Shown here piece after piece: positions 13,449 through 25,400 of a DNA stretch of 64,000 nt; within the stretch, counting starts at the first letter, position 1, and every line of letters starts with the position of its first letter. Position numbers and translations under genes: made by a program. The notes below the pieces were generated by a model, which was not told where the DNA came from, ran no database searches, and saw only the letters and a program-made list of their open reading frames with translations. This DNA comes from Piper betle (lineage: Eukaryota > Streptophyta > Magnoliopsida > Piperales > Piperaceae), in contig JAURVB010014466.1 in NCBI GenBank assembly GCA_033002965.1, forward strand, positions 1-64,000. Direction: 5' to 3'.

Positions 13449-13829
13449 ACCCAAGAGCTTAAACTCAAAGTTGAATATGGTGAATCACGCTGCCAAGAAT
13501 TTATGGTTTATACAACTCATTTACTATTACTACATAATATTATTTACCAGTCAGTGTATACAAAAAGGTGTGGTGGTGTGTCCCTTCTTCTCCCTGTCAA
13601 ATCTCCAAATCCCATCTTCGTCTGCTTCTTCATCTGCTCCTTCATGCCCCCATTGACTTGCAGGGTTTTGCAACACTCCCCCGAGTCGTTGTCACCTCCG
13701 ATACGGCCCATCCCTCCTGACACCCGCAGCACCTTGATTGTTCTTCGTCCCTCTTGCAACGTCCATAGATGATACCCATTTGATGTTCTTTTTTCAACTC
13801 CATCTCGGTCGTCTTGTAGATTAGGAAGG

Positions 13830-14981
13830 ATGCACAGATTTCTGTTGCAGGCTAAGGCACCTCCGTTTCTTATCCTACCACCTCCACCGTCGTCGCCGGC
13901 GCCGTTCACCGGCGTTCCGTCGGAGAACAGGATCAGCCCGAGCATCCTGCTGATAATTGTCATCTTGGCCATCATCTTCTTCATCTCCGGGCTGCTGCAC
14001 CTGCTAGTGAGGTGCCTGCTCCGACCTCCGAACAGGGAGCCGGAGGAGTTGGACGGCGCCACGGCCTTGCAGGGCCAGCTGCAGCAGCTCTTTCACCTCC
14101 ACGACTCGGGCGTCGACCAGTCCTTCATCGACGCCTTGCCGGTGTTCCTCTACAAGGCGATCATCGGGGTGAAGGACCCGTTCGATTGCGCTGTCTGCTT
14201 GTGCGAGTTCGAGCCCAACGACAAGCTCCGGCTGCTGCCCAAGTGCAGCCATGCCTTTCACCTGGACTGCATCGACACCTGGTTGCTCTCCCACTCCACC
14301 TGCCCGCTCTGCAGAAGCAGCTTGTTGCCGGACTTCTCCCCGAACGCCTCTTGCTCTCCCGTCGTCCTCGTCCTCGAGTCCGCCGGCGAGAGCTCGCGAG
14401 ACATCGCCGGTGGCGTCGCCGACGTCGGCTCTGCCTGCGGCGGCGCCGGCGTCGCCCCGCAGTTGGACTTGCCGGGGGAGGAGGAAGGGAAGTCGGAAGC
14501 GAGGAAGTCGGTGGAGATCGAGGCGAGGGAGGAGGCCAGCGCGGACGAACCGCAGCCGGCGCCGGAGAAGGTTGTCTCCGTCAAGCTTGGGAAGTTCAGA
14601 AACGTCGGCGAGACGTCGTCGAGGATCGATGGGTCGGGCTCGGCGACCTCCCATGTCGATGGGAGGAGGTGCTTCTCCATGGGATCGTACGAGTACGTCA
14701 TGGACGATACCTCGTCGCTGCAAGTGCCCATCAGACCGCCGGCGAAGAAGACGACGAGTCGGCAGCCGCCGCTGCCCCTCACCCCGGGCCACCGGCCGGC
14801 CATGTCGGTCTGCGACTGCCACTCGAGCAGAGGCTTCAACGGGTTCTGCGTTAGGAGCTCCGGCCATGGCGCTGGCGGGAAAAGGGAGAGCCTCTCCGTC
14901 TCTAAAATTTGGCTCCGCGGGGGAGGAGGGAGAGGTCCGCCGCCGGCGAGACCAGCCGGCGGGCTGTGTCGTTTAGGTTAG
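13830..14981 (+). CDS. ATL-type RING-H2 E3 ubiquitin ligase (ATL13/46/47 subgroup)
   Basis: Intronless 383-codon frame, as usual for ATLs. One transmembrane helix lies at about residues 38-62 (ISPSILLIIVILAIIFFISG). It is followed by the subgroup-specific block with LQQLFHLHDSGVDQSFIDAL and a canonical RING-H2 at about residues 119-160 with spacing C-x2-C-x15-C-x-H-x2-H-x2-C-x10-C-x2-C. The GLD-like element is replaced by the PVFLYKAI block. A conserved FSMGSYEYVMDD motif lies about residues 282-293, as in ATL46 relatives. Role from family knowledge: a membrane-anchored E3 that binds an E2 through the RING and ubiquitinates unknown targets. The frame ends early in GGLCRLG. The subgroup's conserved C-terminus continues in another frame to 15187 (next entry), so a 1-nt indel near 14914-14925 is likely. 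Confidence 0.92.
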   Translation: MHRFLLQAKAPPFLILPPPPSSPAPFTGVPSENRISPSILLIIVILAIIFFISGLLHLLVRCLLRPPNREPEELDGATALQGQLQQLFHLHDSGVDQSFIDALPVFLYKAIIGVKDPFDCAVCLCEFEPNDKLRLLPKCSHAFHLDCIDTWLLSHSTCPLCRSSLLPDFSPNASCSPVVLVLESAGESSRDIAGGVADVGSACGGAGVAPQLDLPGEEEGKSEARKSVEIEAREEASADEPQPAPEKVVSVKLGKFRNVGETSSRIDGSGSATSHVDGRRCFSMGSYEYVMDDTSSLQVPIRPPAKKTTSRQPPLPLTPGHRPAMSVCDCHSSRGFNGFCVRSSGHGAGGKRESLSVSKIWLRGGGGRGPPPARPAGGLCRLG

Positions 14982-15187
14982 ATGACGAGGCGAAGACGAA
15001 GGGTGGTACGAGCAGGGTAGCTTGGGAGGCCGCCGGAGTGAGCGGTGAGCTCGTCGGCGACGAGGTGCGCAGCTGCCATAGCTTCCGGTCGTCGGCGAGG
15101 GCTCCTTCGTTTGCAAGGAGGACGATGCTTTGGCTCGCCGGACGGCAGAACAGGGTGGTACACTTGTCGGCAAGCTCCCAAGTTTAA
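14909..15187 (+). other. Out-of-frame conserved C-terminus of the ATL gene
   Basis: This frame carries RRAVSFRL and, near its end, ARRTMLWLAGRQNRVVH. That is the C-terminal signature of ATL13/46/47-type proteins. It is shifted by one base from the main ATL frame, and its own upstream in-frame sequence is stopped just before the overlap. The overlap includes a G-rich run (CGCGGGGGAGG), where gain or loss of one G would join the two. The joined product would be about 452 residues, similar to the family. Either the assembly lacks a base or this allele encodes a C-terminally altered protein. Confidence 0.7.
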
Positions 15188-17345
15188 GTCTTTCCATTTT
15201 CTGAAAGATATCATCTTTGTTCTTGGTGATTCGGCAGAGTTGAGTTTGATGGGGAAGATAAAAAAACCAATTGGATGGTTCATCTTTTATGGGTTTCTTT
15301 TTTCTGATCATATGTTCATCTTTTACATTTACATGGTACAGATACAATTCAATTGCGATTCAAAGTTCATATGCTTCTCTTTCACCTTCGATATATCTTG
15401 TTGCTACTTGCTACACAGTTTCAGATCTCCTCCAATAGATAAACACCACCGTGCTAAAGAAATAAGAAGAAATACAGATTCTGCTTTCTCTAATTTTGGC
15501 TACTTTGTTTTACTCAACTGTCTTTGAGAATAAAAAGCCAAGCAAAAAAATCTGAACGGACCGCAAGCAAGCAGAAACATTTGCCTTCATCTTCTTCATA
15601 TACTTAAGCATGGCACTATTTGCTAGTTCTGCAATTGACTCATTTGAGATTTGATTATGCTACCATGTTTTACCATGTTCATCTTCTTCTACGCATGGAG
15701 TTTACAGTTTGTACTTTGTACTTTTTAAAAGGAAGAGCAAATCCGAGTTCAAATCCAAACAATAACCTGGTTCATGTGTTTTTGAAGTTCGAACAGGCTG
15801 TTGTAGTGTTGGAGTTATTGCAATGGCTTTTCTTTAATGTATGCACAGCTAGACATCTGGTAAGTGTGATCCATCAGAAGAGAAACAAAGGCGACCCAGA
15901 TTTAAGGGCGGCCATTAATGTGGCTCACAAGCAGCTGCTCAAACTGGTCCCTGCTATTACGTGAGTCTGTCAACTAACCCACCTCAATAAACAAGAGAAG
16001 AATCAAGGAAGAATGATACCAACTGATTAGGAAAGCTCCATTGTTTAATCTTTTGTGTGTGTTAAAGCATTGCCACCTTTTGTTTCCTTCTTCTTTTCGT
16101 TTGTTGCCACTCTTTTTTTCTGGGTTTCCGTTGTGGAATGGATCAGAAATCTGACCAATGTGGTTCTTGCTTGAAGATCAAAACATTGGATGAATATGTT
16201 TTACTTGGTTTGTTTTTGCAAAAGCAGAGATGAGGACACGGATGTCTGTCTATGAGTTTGTCCTTTGCTTGTTAGATTTTGGAAGATTGTGTTTCTAGTT
16301 TTTGTTGGTCCTTAGTGACGTCTTTCTTTCCTCTTTGTTAAAGACTCTTGTTCTAACATCCACACTGTGCATGATTTGTTAATAATCAACCAGATAAAAT
16401 TTTAATGGCTTGGGTTTGATACTTATATATATAGAGGGTTTGGTTTTAAGATACTAGGCGTGGTTTCGAATAACGGGTATTGTATTTGGTACCAATGATA
16501 TAAAATTAAAAGATACTTGTGTTTATACATAAACTTAATATGTTTTAAACTCCAATATTTTTATATTAACTAATTAATCGCTTTATTTTTGTTAGATAAC
16601 CATTTTTTATTTAATCTTTAATAGTGTCATCTAAATCTAATTATTTATAGCATAACTAAGGTTAAGTGGTTGAGGTTAGATTTGTTAAATGGTAAATAAT
16701 TAAATTTGAGCTTAAGGTAATTGGCAGGTTTGGTTTAGCCAATATCCAATTAAACCTAACCAATAGGCACCTTATTCGGCGATCATAGCCATCAATACAA
16801 AAGTAGGAAACTTGATTTCGATAATTTTGTGATTTTTAAAGAAACTTAAAATTTTTTTTGTCAAACTTTGATTGGTGGCTGCACAAAATCTCAATTAAAC
16901 TTTGCTTAAACTTATGTGATTCCAATTCCATGGTTTTACTTTCACAATTGCACCTAAATAAGCCAATCCACGAAACTTTGCTTTAAATCAATTTCCTACA
17001 GGCCCAAATCATTTCCCCAAGCCCAAGCCCATTGACACAGCACATATTCCAAGCCCAGCCCATGTACAAGAAAACAAATGTGACGTCACTATCTTCTTGT
17101 CTACTTCCTCCCCTCCATTAGCCGTCGGCCGCCGGAGAAGCCCCACCCGTCGCCGGAAAACTGCCAACCCAAAATATCCCAAGTCTTTGTCCTCTTCAAA
17201 TGGTCTCCACCGCTTACTCCTCTTTCATCTCTTTCAATGTCGTCCAAAGGAGTCGTCTTTGCTTCCACAACAAGCTCTAGATCTAGCAAGAAAAAGAAGA
17301 AGAAGAACCGCCGTCGCACGGCGTCGGACGTCTTTGAATACAACC
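15188..17345. other. Intergenic: ATL 3' region and upstream region of the second ATL
   Basis: 15188-16400 looks like 3' UTR and downstream sequence, T-rich without a convincing gene; a 114-codon frame at 15620 matches nothing I know. 16400-17040 is AT-rich. The 17097-17345 part is open in frame with the second ATL but is probably its leader. Confidence 0.5.
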
Positions 17346-17795
17346 ATGGCCGGCCCTCCAAAACCCAATAGCAGGCTTCTCACGTTCGCCCTAAAAGCTC
17401 TGGTCATGGCCCTCGTCGTCTCCCTGTTCCTCCTCTGCCTTGCGGTCGCCGCCCTCGTCCTCGCCGGCCGCGCCCTCGCCCGCCTCCACCGGCGGGCTCT
17501 CCGACCCCCTGGCCGTGAACTTCCCCGCGCCCTCACAGGCATCTCGAACAAGGAGCTCCTGCAGCTGCCGAAATTCGACTACGTCGGTGACCCGGCCGAC
17601 TGCGCCGTGTGCCTGGACAGCTTCACCGACGGGGAGCGCTGCCGCGCGCTTCCCGCCTGCGGCCATGTGTTCCATGTGCGCTGCGTCGACAGGTGGCTGG
17701 CGAAGACGCCGGCCTGCCCCGTTTGTCGTGCGGTCGTCGCCGGCGGTTGGACGAAGGCCGTCGACGTCGACGGCGGCGGCCGGTTTGTCGTCTAA
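17346..17795 (+). CDS. Small ATL-type RING-H2 E3 ubiquitin ligase
   Basis: Intronless frame of 149 residues from an ATG in strong context (ACCATGG). The frame is open back to 17097, but those 83 codons are Arg/Ser-rich and resemble leader. One transmembrane helix spans about residues 17-42 (LVMALVVSLFLLCLAVAALV). A short linker leads to KELLQLPKFDYVG (the GLD-equivalent region) and a RING-H2 at about residues 84-124: CAVC, CGHVFHVRC and CPVC with canonical spacing. The protein ends soon after the RING. Likely role: membrane-bound E3 ligase, substrate unknown. It lies 2.2 kb downstream of another ATL on the same strand, but the two belong to different subgroups, so this is not a simple tandem duplicate. 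GC is very high compared with the flanks. Confidence 0.9.
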   Translation: MAGPPKPNSRLLTFALKALVMALVVSLFLLCLAVAALVLAGRALARLHRRALRPPGRELPRALTGISNKELLQLPKFDYVGDPADCAVCLDSFTDGERCRALPACGHVFHVRCVDRWLAKTPACPVCRAVVAGGWTKAVDVDGGGRFVV

Positions 17796-19491
17796 TTATA
17801 TCGTTGCCTGTGTATTATTATCTTATCTGTAAAAAAGAGTAATTAGTTATGTTTAATGGTTTTTTTGGTAATGTAGAGGGCTAAAACTCTATTAATTTGT
17901 GTTTAGATCTAATCCAATTTACGAGGTAATTAATTTGAGGTGAAGCTTGATTGAAACTCGTCATAAAACAAAATAGATTGCATTTTTGTTTCTACTAATT
18001 GAGGTGACATATCAACTTTGGATTTTATAGAGGAAAGTCCTGTGGACTTTAATTGTCAACGACTACATTGTCTAATTTAGTTCTTGCAACACACAAGAAG
18101 ATGACTTATATCTTTTATATTTGTAATAATAATTATACTATATAAAAACAATTACTTTTTATATTATCTTTGGTTTAAGTAATGGAAAATGGAAAAAATA
18201 TAAATTTTCTTAAATTATCTCCATTTAATTAAGGGTTTGGTTAATTAGAAAATAATCTATTACCCGACCAACAACTATGCCTAACCGGTTAATATGTGTG
18301 TCTATCAATCAAATTTAGTCGAATATTAATTAAACTAAACCTATTATTTAAAAAAGAAAAAATATATCTTAAATTATCTTTATTTAAGTAAGAGTTTGAT
18401 TAATTAGAAAGTTATTTTCATTTTGTTGGTGTGACCCAAAAGTATGCCTAACTAGCCATTTGTAGAACCTACAACTAAATTATGTCTAGAAATATAATGT
18501 GTAAAATATTATGCAAAAAGGAGTAGAAATCCTATTATGTATTAATAGGTAAAATAATTAATACCTAGCAAGATTTTGAATATTCAAGTAAAATTATCAT
18601 TTTTTTAGAATTTCATTAGGGCACATTATAATCTAGGGTATGTATAATAAGAATAAATTATAAACAAATAAATTAAAACCCTAATTCAAGTAGGTTTTTT
18701 GGTTATAAAAAGTAAACAATATCTAGAAACTTTATAAGTTAAGTAAGCATCAATAAATAAAATGTTTAGTTTGAATGAGATTATATAAATATCTAAATTT
18801 AATCTATACTCCGACATTTCCTAACAATAAAAAATAACAATAATAAAATTTCTAACTAATAAATAACAACATACAAAGCACTAAGTTGTCAAAAAAAATA
18901 GCGCAATAGACATTTCATATTATATATTTATATTATAATCAAATATTATTAAATAAAATAATAACAAAACTGGTATATAAAAATGTACTCAAATTCAAAG
19001 CACAAATGTCAAAAGGTAAATACCGAGCCAATCAACACTTATTAGTTTTGTACATTTTTTTATTAATTAAAGTATTTGATTATTTCTAGTGAAGTATATA
19101 AGCTTATGTACAATGGATTAAATACATATTTTGAGAGCGAGTAAAATTGTGAATTTAATTTAAATTATTAAAATAGATTGATAATATAAATAATATTTCG
19201 TTGTTAATCTAATATAAATGAGATTACATTTATTAACGAGTTTAAATTATAAATTTAATGTAAATTTTTTATATTTTAAGCCGATAATGCTATAAATTAA
19301 ATTTAAGATAGAAATATGTAATTTGATTAACAGGCTTTTGACAATTTTTTTAGACATTTAAGTTGTATAAAAATTAGATTTTGGTGTTTTAAAAACTATT
19401 CTCCGGTTAACAGATTCACTAACCCTAACTTAGAATCCTTAATCATAAACAGACTTCACAACCTCCATTCATAAAAGAAAGGTTGAAGAAG
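17796..19491. other. AT-rich intergenic DNA
   Basis: No gene is seen. Very AT-rich throughout; the last 100 bp are the leader of the DUF4091 gene. Confidence 0.6.
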
Positions 19492-22400
19492 ATGGAAGCT
19501 CGCCGGCGCCGAGTCACTCCCGAAGAGCAACTCCGGCATCTCGTCGATCCAAATGGACAACGCAGGTGAGCTCCGATCTCTCCCCCGATGCTTTTTTCGC
19601 ATTCTACGATGATCAAATCGCGAAGAACGATCGTGTTTACAGACTTTGTTTGTAGCTTTTTACCGCATTTCATGTGTTAAAAACTGTTCTTTCTATCAAA
19701 TTCGGCGTTTTTTTAGTAGCAAGCTGTGATTGAAGTATGGATTCGTATTTGTTGATTGTTGTTGTTGTTGTGGGGAGCGATGGCGGGGTTGTTCATGGTT
19801 GTGGCGGTGTGTGATTGCAGTGTACTCGGCGGCGGATAACGTGGGTGTGCCGCCGGTGGAAGGCGTCGCCGGCGGCGGCACGGGGTATGGGTGGATGGAC
19901 GGCAGCCCGTCGTTGTCAGGTTCAATCAGGGGGTTGGACGAAGTGGATCCTACCAAGGTGCAGTCTTCGGATTTGCTTCATGTTTGGTGCATGCCGAGCA
20001 CTGCCAATGTTGGGCAGCAAGAGTTGCCTCGGCCTCTAGAGCCTGTGAGTTAATTGATTGGTCGTCGTAATTTCTATATGCAGTGTTGAGTTTAGTGAAG
20101 GTGAAGTTGTTTGTTTGGAAATGTCTCAAAAAGCTAAATAATAGTAGTCAGAAAAAGAAAATGATGCGGGGGATTGTTTGTTTAGCCTGTGTTGACTGCT
20201 GTTCTTGTAAATTATGTGTAATTGCTGTGTTTTTAATGGTTCGTTGGTTGGCTTTCTTTCTGGTATAGAATTGCAACAGAAAGCACCAGCTTGACGTGGT
20301 GAGGTGGTGATTTAGTCAATCGTTTGATGAAAAATGGAAAATTCAAATGGCTGAAGCTAAGGCAGCAGCTGCTTTCAAAGTAAAAGAAATAATAGCAACG
20401 ACTGACTCTGTTCTATAAGATTTATAGGACTTGAGCTATAGGGTTGTAATCTCCCTGAATTAGCTTTCGTTTATTATTTTTACACCTGTTATCTTTTTGC
20501 TACAACCCACTATAGTGCAGTTTCCTGATTTCATTTATGCATCTCCTTCTTTGAGCAAACACGAGAATGGGAGTTTGTGAATGTATATGAAAGTCAATAT
20601 GTGAAGACAGCATTAGAGTTTTTGATATTGGCATATGCCATGACGGCATTTTGACTTCTATCCATCTTAACTTTGAAAATGATGTGCGATTTTATTTTAT
20701 TGTGTAATTAGTCAAGTATTTGTGGACATTATGTAAATACGTTTGAATTTGTTATTTGAGCTTAAATTAGATTTGGTTAATAGGTAGTATGAAATCTGCA
20801 ACTCTTTTGGCCTGCTCTCAAATTAAGAGTGATTGGTATTTCTTGGATTGGTGACAGTGAAGTGTGCATCTGAGAGTGTTTCTCTTGTGGGTTTGTTTAT
20901 ATTTCTTCTTTTTGTTTTTTGAAAATTCTTTCTATGTTTAATGTGATGACCTGATATTTTTCTTCTGGTCATTGAAGATTTCACTTTTGGCCACCCGGAA
21001 TGAGAGAAAGTGTTCAAGTTGCTTTACGACCTAAAGCTTCTTGGGGAGGGTCAGGTATTGCCGGATCTGTACAAATTCAGTGTTCTGATCTCTGTTCTGC
21101 AGATGGAAACAGGTTCCAACATTATGCCAAGGCTTTTGCACACTCTTTTCTCGCACTCCTATATGTATTTCATGTGTTCATGGCTTTGGTTCTCACTTAA
21201 TTCAGTGCTAAGCTTATTATATTGTTTATTTTTTGTATGAATTTGCCAGGTTAGAGGTTGGAAAGTGTTTAACAATGCGTCATGTTGTACCTATTTTAGG
21301 GGTGCCTGATGCTTTGGTTCCTCTCGATTTACCAGCTGATCAAATAAACTTACATCCTGGGTATTCTTTGTAGATTCATTAGAAATTTTCTAGTGCAATT
21401 CCACTCAGAAAATCTGGGTTAGGTTCTGACCATGAATGATGAATTGTCTTTTTTGCAGAGAAACAACTGCAATTTGGGTTTCAATTAGCATTCCATTTGG
21501 TCAGCCCCTGGTCATTATGAAGGAGAAATTTTCGCTACTGCAATTAAGGCAGACACAGAGTGATCATCTTTCCTGTCTATTCAAAATAAATAAAAACTGA
21601 AATACTTTAAGTCTATAACTTTGAGAATGCAGTGGTAATCATTTCTTGATAATTACAGATCAAAAAAATTGACTCCTGGCGAAATCTGAAAAGCATCGGC
21701 TGCATAGTGAACTTCAAAACTGCATAAAGATGCTGGAGCCTTTGGAAGGAACCTCAGTGGAGGAAGTAGTAGGTCTTTTTTTAACTCTTAATTTATGTCA
21801 ATTCTCTTTCATAAAACTTATTGTCGCTAGAACATCATGAAATACTTTGTGTTTGCTTTTTTCTTTCCTGCAGCTGGAAAGGAAGAAATGTGCTTCTTCA
21901 ACTTTAAAAGGAATCTTATCCATGCCCATGTTTACTAACTTTTTATCAGCAGAAGCAATTGCTGACATGATGGAGGAAGACAGTCTGAATGGCTTGTCTG
22001 TTCGTGTAAAAATTATCGTGACTGTATGGGATTTTGTTCTTCCTCAACTCCATCCCTTCCTGCCGTATTTGGTGTATCCTATTATTACGAGTTCTGCTGT
22101 TTTAACATATGTGCTAGAACTAACTGTCTAGGATATATGCATATTGCTAGACTGTTGTTATGTTCGAAATACTTAATTAAAAAGCATAGTCGATCAATGC
22201 AAGACAGCATTTATGATTTACATATTGAATGCATGGTTGCAAAAATTAAAATCAGAATCGGAATAGGAATTGGTATAAATCGGACATGTTCAGTTGAGTC
22301 GGCCTGAATCGGTTTTATACGTAAATTTTAACTTAATTAAAATTAGTGGGCTATTAATATAAAATATGTTATTTTGATATAATTTTCATGTTATAATATG

Positions 22401-25400
22401 TATTATATTTTTGATATTTTTCATATTTTTGAATTTTTTAAAATTATTTGGAGTTAGTTATTATTTTTGATTTGAGTCGAGTCGAGTTAATTTTTAATAA
22501 CGAGAATGCCATATATTTTATCCCTCGTTCTCCCCCACCGTAGCTGTTGCGCCCTGCCCCGCCACCGCCGCCTTGCCCTGTTGCCCCCCTCGCCCCTGGT
22601 CCTGCCCAGTCGTCGCCCTATTGCCCGGTCGCCCCCCTGCCCCCCCCTTCCTCGCCTTCCGCCCGGCCTCGCCGCCCCCGAAGCCGCCCTCGCAGCTTGC
22701 CCCACCTCGCCTCGCAGCCCGGCCCTGTCCTCGCAGCTTGCCCCGCACTGCCTCGCTGCCCAGTCGCCTCCCTAGCCGCCCCGTCCCATGCTGCCATTGC
22801 CCCCAAGCCCTGGCCCCCGATCGCCTGTCGCCGCCCTTGCTGCCACCCTGCTGCCAGGCCGGAATCGGTCGATTCCGAAATCGGTTGATTCGTGGACCAA
22901 TTTGAGCCTAGCCAATTCATGCTATTTTTTAAATTGGACTACCTTCTATTCGAGTTAAATCGGCCGATTCCAAATAGAATAGGCCGTGTTATGCATATGT
23001 AATTGAATGTACATACTTTCCGGTTCGAATGGCTGGGCCATTCTTCATTTTTGTCAAAGAATGAGGACTGCCTTTTCTTTAATCCTTTTTAATATTGTAG
23101 ATGCAACGTCCGCTTATCCAGTCTGCTAGTAACCTCTCCATCTTTCGCCAAATGAAGAGAGCGCAGGCAAGCTAGATTCCCATGTTTGGTCTTTCTGGTC
23201 AATATTTGATGTCGGGAAATATCTCAAATTCTTGCATAGAAATTCCAATTTTCTGCTTTTGTATGTTGATCGAAAAACATGTTCGGGTGTATGTACGTTA
23301 ATGAAGATCGTTTTGGCTTGGAACATGGTAGTAATTTATGGTTCGATGCTTTAGATAGCCATTTCAGGTGGCTTCTTCAATATAGGATCAGTCCTTCTGC
23401 AGATGGGGGGATAGTATGCGTGTGCTTGCATATACTTGTCCTTGGCCTGGTAATTTGGTAAATTGTTTGGTCATCTATGAGATGATCCACTTTCTGTTTA
23501 TTTTGTTTTATTTATTACTTCTAAGAATTTTCTTCAATCTCTACAGCTGATCATCCAAAATCGGACGAGGATTATGCTGATCCAAGACTTGCTGCCTATG
23601 CAATGCCCTTTTCTGGTCTGTCCGGGTATGCTTTGTTCATTTTATGTTCTAGGTTTGTCTATGGTCCTTTGCTTAGAATTCTGCACAGATTTGACAAAGT
23701 AGAACATGTTTTGAAAATAGCAGTTGTGAAACAAAAGATGCCCTGCAGAGAGACGTTGAAATTTTGAGGGCAAAGGAGCACTGGAAAAAAGCTTACTTTT
23801 ACTTGTGGGATGAGGTGTCAATATTTAAAATGAAACTTATTCTATTCCTTTAACACACACTGGCCAATAACAAGCTTGATGTTGTTTTACCATGTTCAAG
23901 CTCTGTGTCTTAAATTTCATTTGAATCATCTTTTTTGTTCCTAGCCATTAAATCTGGATCAATATGAGTCTATCCGGAATATGTCAAATGAGATACGTTC
24001 CTATGCCCCTGATGCCCGTGTGTTAACCACATACTACTGTGGTAAGCTGCTGTTTTCTATGAGCATGCTTTCCTATTAATGTATGTCTTATCTAGCCTTT
24101 TTTATAGCCTATGTTACCGTCAACCTACTGATGATGAGCGCTGCAATAAAATAAAGTTCAACTTGTTTGTTTATTGTCTTGAAACAATTCACAACTGTTA
24201 GGCGGCACAATTATGAATGGATTTATGCTTTTCTTATCAGTAATATTTCTTTTGTTTTCTTAGGTCCTAGAGATGCTCTTCCATCTCCTAGTAATTTCGA
24301 AGCCTTCATTAAGGTTCCTAACTTACTACGGCCTCCTCATACACAGATATATTGTACAAGGTACTTATTTTTGTCCTGCACTTGAGAAACACGTCCAACT
24401 TTTTATTTGAGTTTCTGTTGAGTGACATGTCTCTATCTCATAGAGGGTCAGCTCCCAGATGTTAGGAGAATAAACAACAGATGAAAAATTGGATAAATGG
24501 GACAGAAATCAGAATAATATTGGGTGTAGACAGAGGATAGGTGGTGTATTGGCAGACCACTCGTTAGCAATACAATACTACTTGGAGTAACACTTACTAT
24601 TCTGGAGCCAATTGAAACAAGAATCAAGCTGAAATAAAACACTGTGGAAACTAGTGATTGACTTCTTAATATAATAGAACTATTAACATCTATCAATTCC
24701 TGAATCTATGAGAATCCTTCTCTGTCCTGCATCCTTGCTTGTCGACATTTTATTATTTGCATCATCTTTGTGTGGATAGTTGCAGATAGCTGAATGTTTA
24801 CATTTTCCCGCATTGATCTCTCATAATTTCCAGAAACGTAGTATAATAATCATCTCATGTTATGTAATGTCATGATTTCAAGTGTTAAGTTATGACTAAA
24901 CCTAATTTGTTCTTAGTTTACGAGTATCCAAAGAAGACTGTGCGGCATAAAACTAGGAATTTTTTAAAGAATGCTATATATACCAGTGCCTATTATCTTA
25001 TTTCTATCTGAAATGTCAAATCATTGTCAATGAAAAGTTTTTAGAAATGCTTTGTGAGTAGTGTTTCCCTTTAGTTGAATTAGTATATTTTTTTGTGTAA
25101 CCTGTGTTTTGAATGACTTTTACTCTTGGTCAAGAATGGCTACCTCTTGTGATTGTTTCATTTGGTTGCCATCTGTAGTGATGATGTCTCAGACTCATTA
25201 TCAACTGCAGTTTTTCATTCTTGTTAACATGGTCATACAGATTCAAACTATTCATTGGAACTTTATTATGCTCAACGAACACTTAATAAAGCTTCTTGAC
25301 ATGGGAAAAAAGGTTGAACACTCTGTACCTGGATCGAGTTATTTTAACATTGACCATTTCTAAGAAAATGCATACAATGTCAATCGAGATGTTTATTTAA

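Noticed and set aside
14004..14867. Long antisense and alternative frames (287, 280 and 241 codons)
   Set aside because: Shadows of the GC-rich ATL coding sequence.
15620..15964. 114-codon frame
   Set aside because: Low-information composition in ATL 3' sequence; no family recognised.
22506..22920. Several Pro/Arg/Ala-rich frames on both strands
   Set aside because: Low-complexity GC-rich block within an intron insertion; equal openness in all frames.
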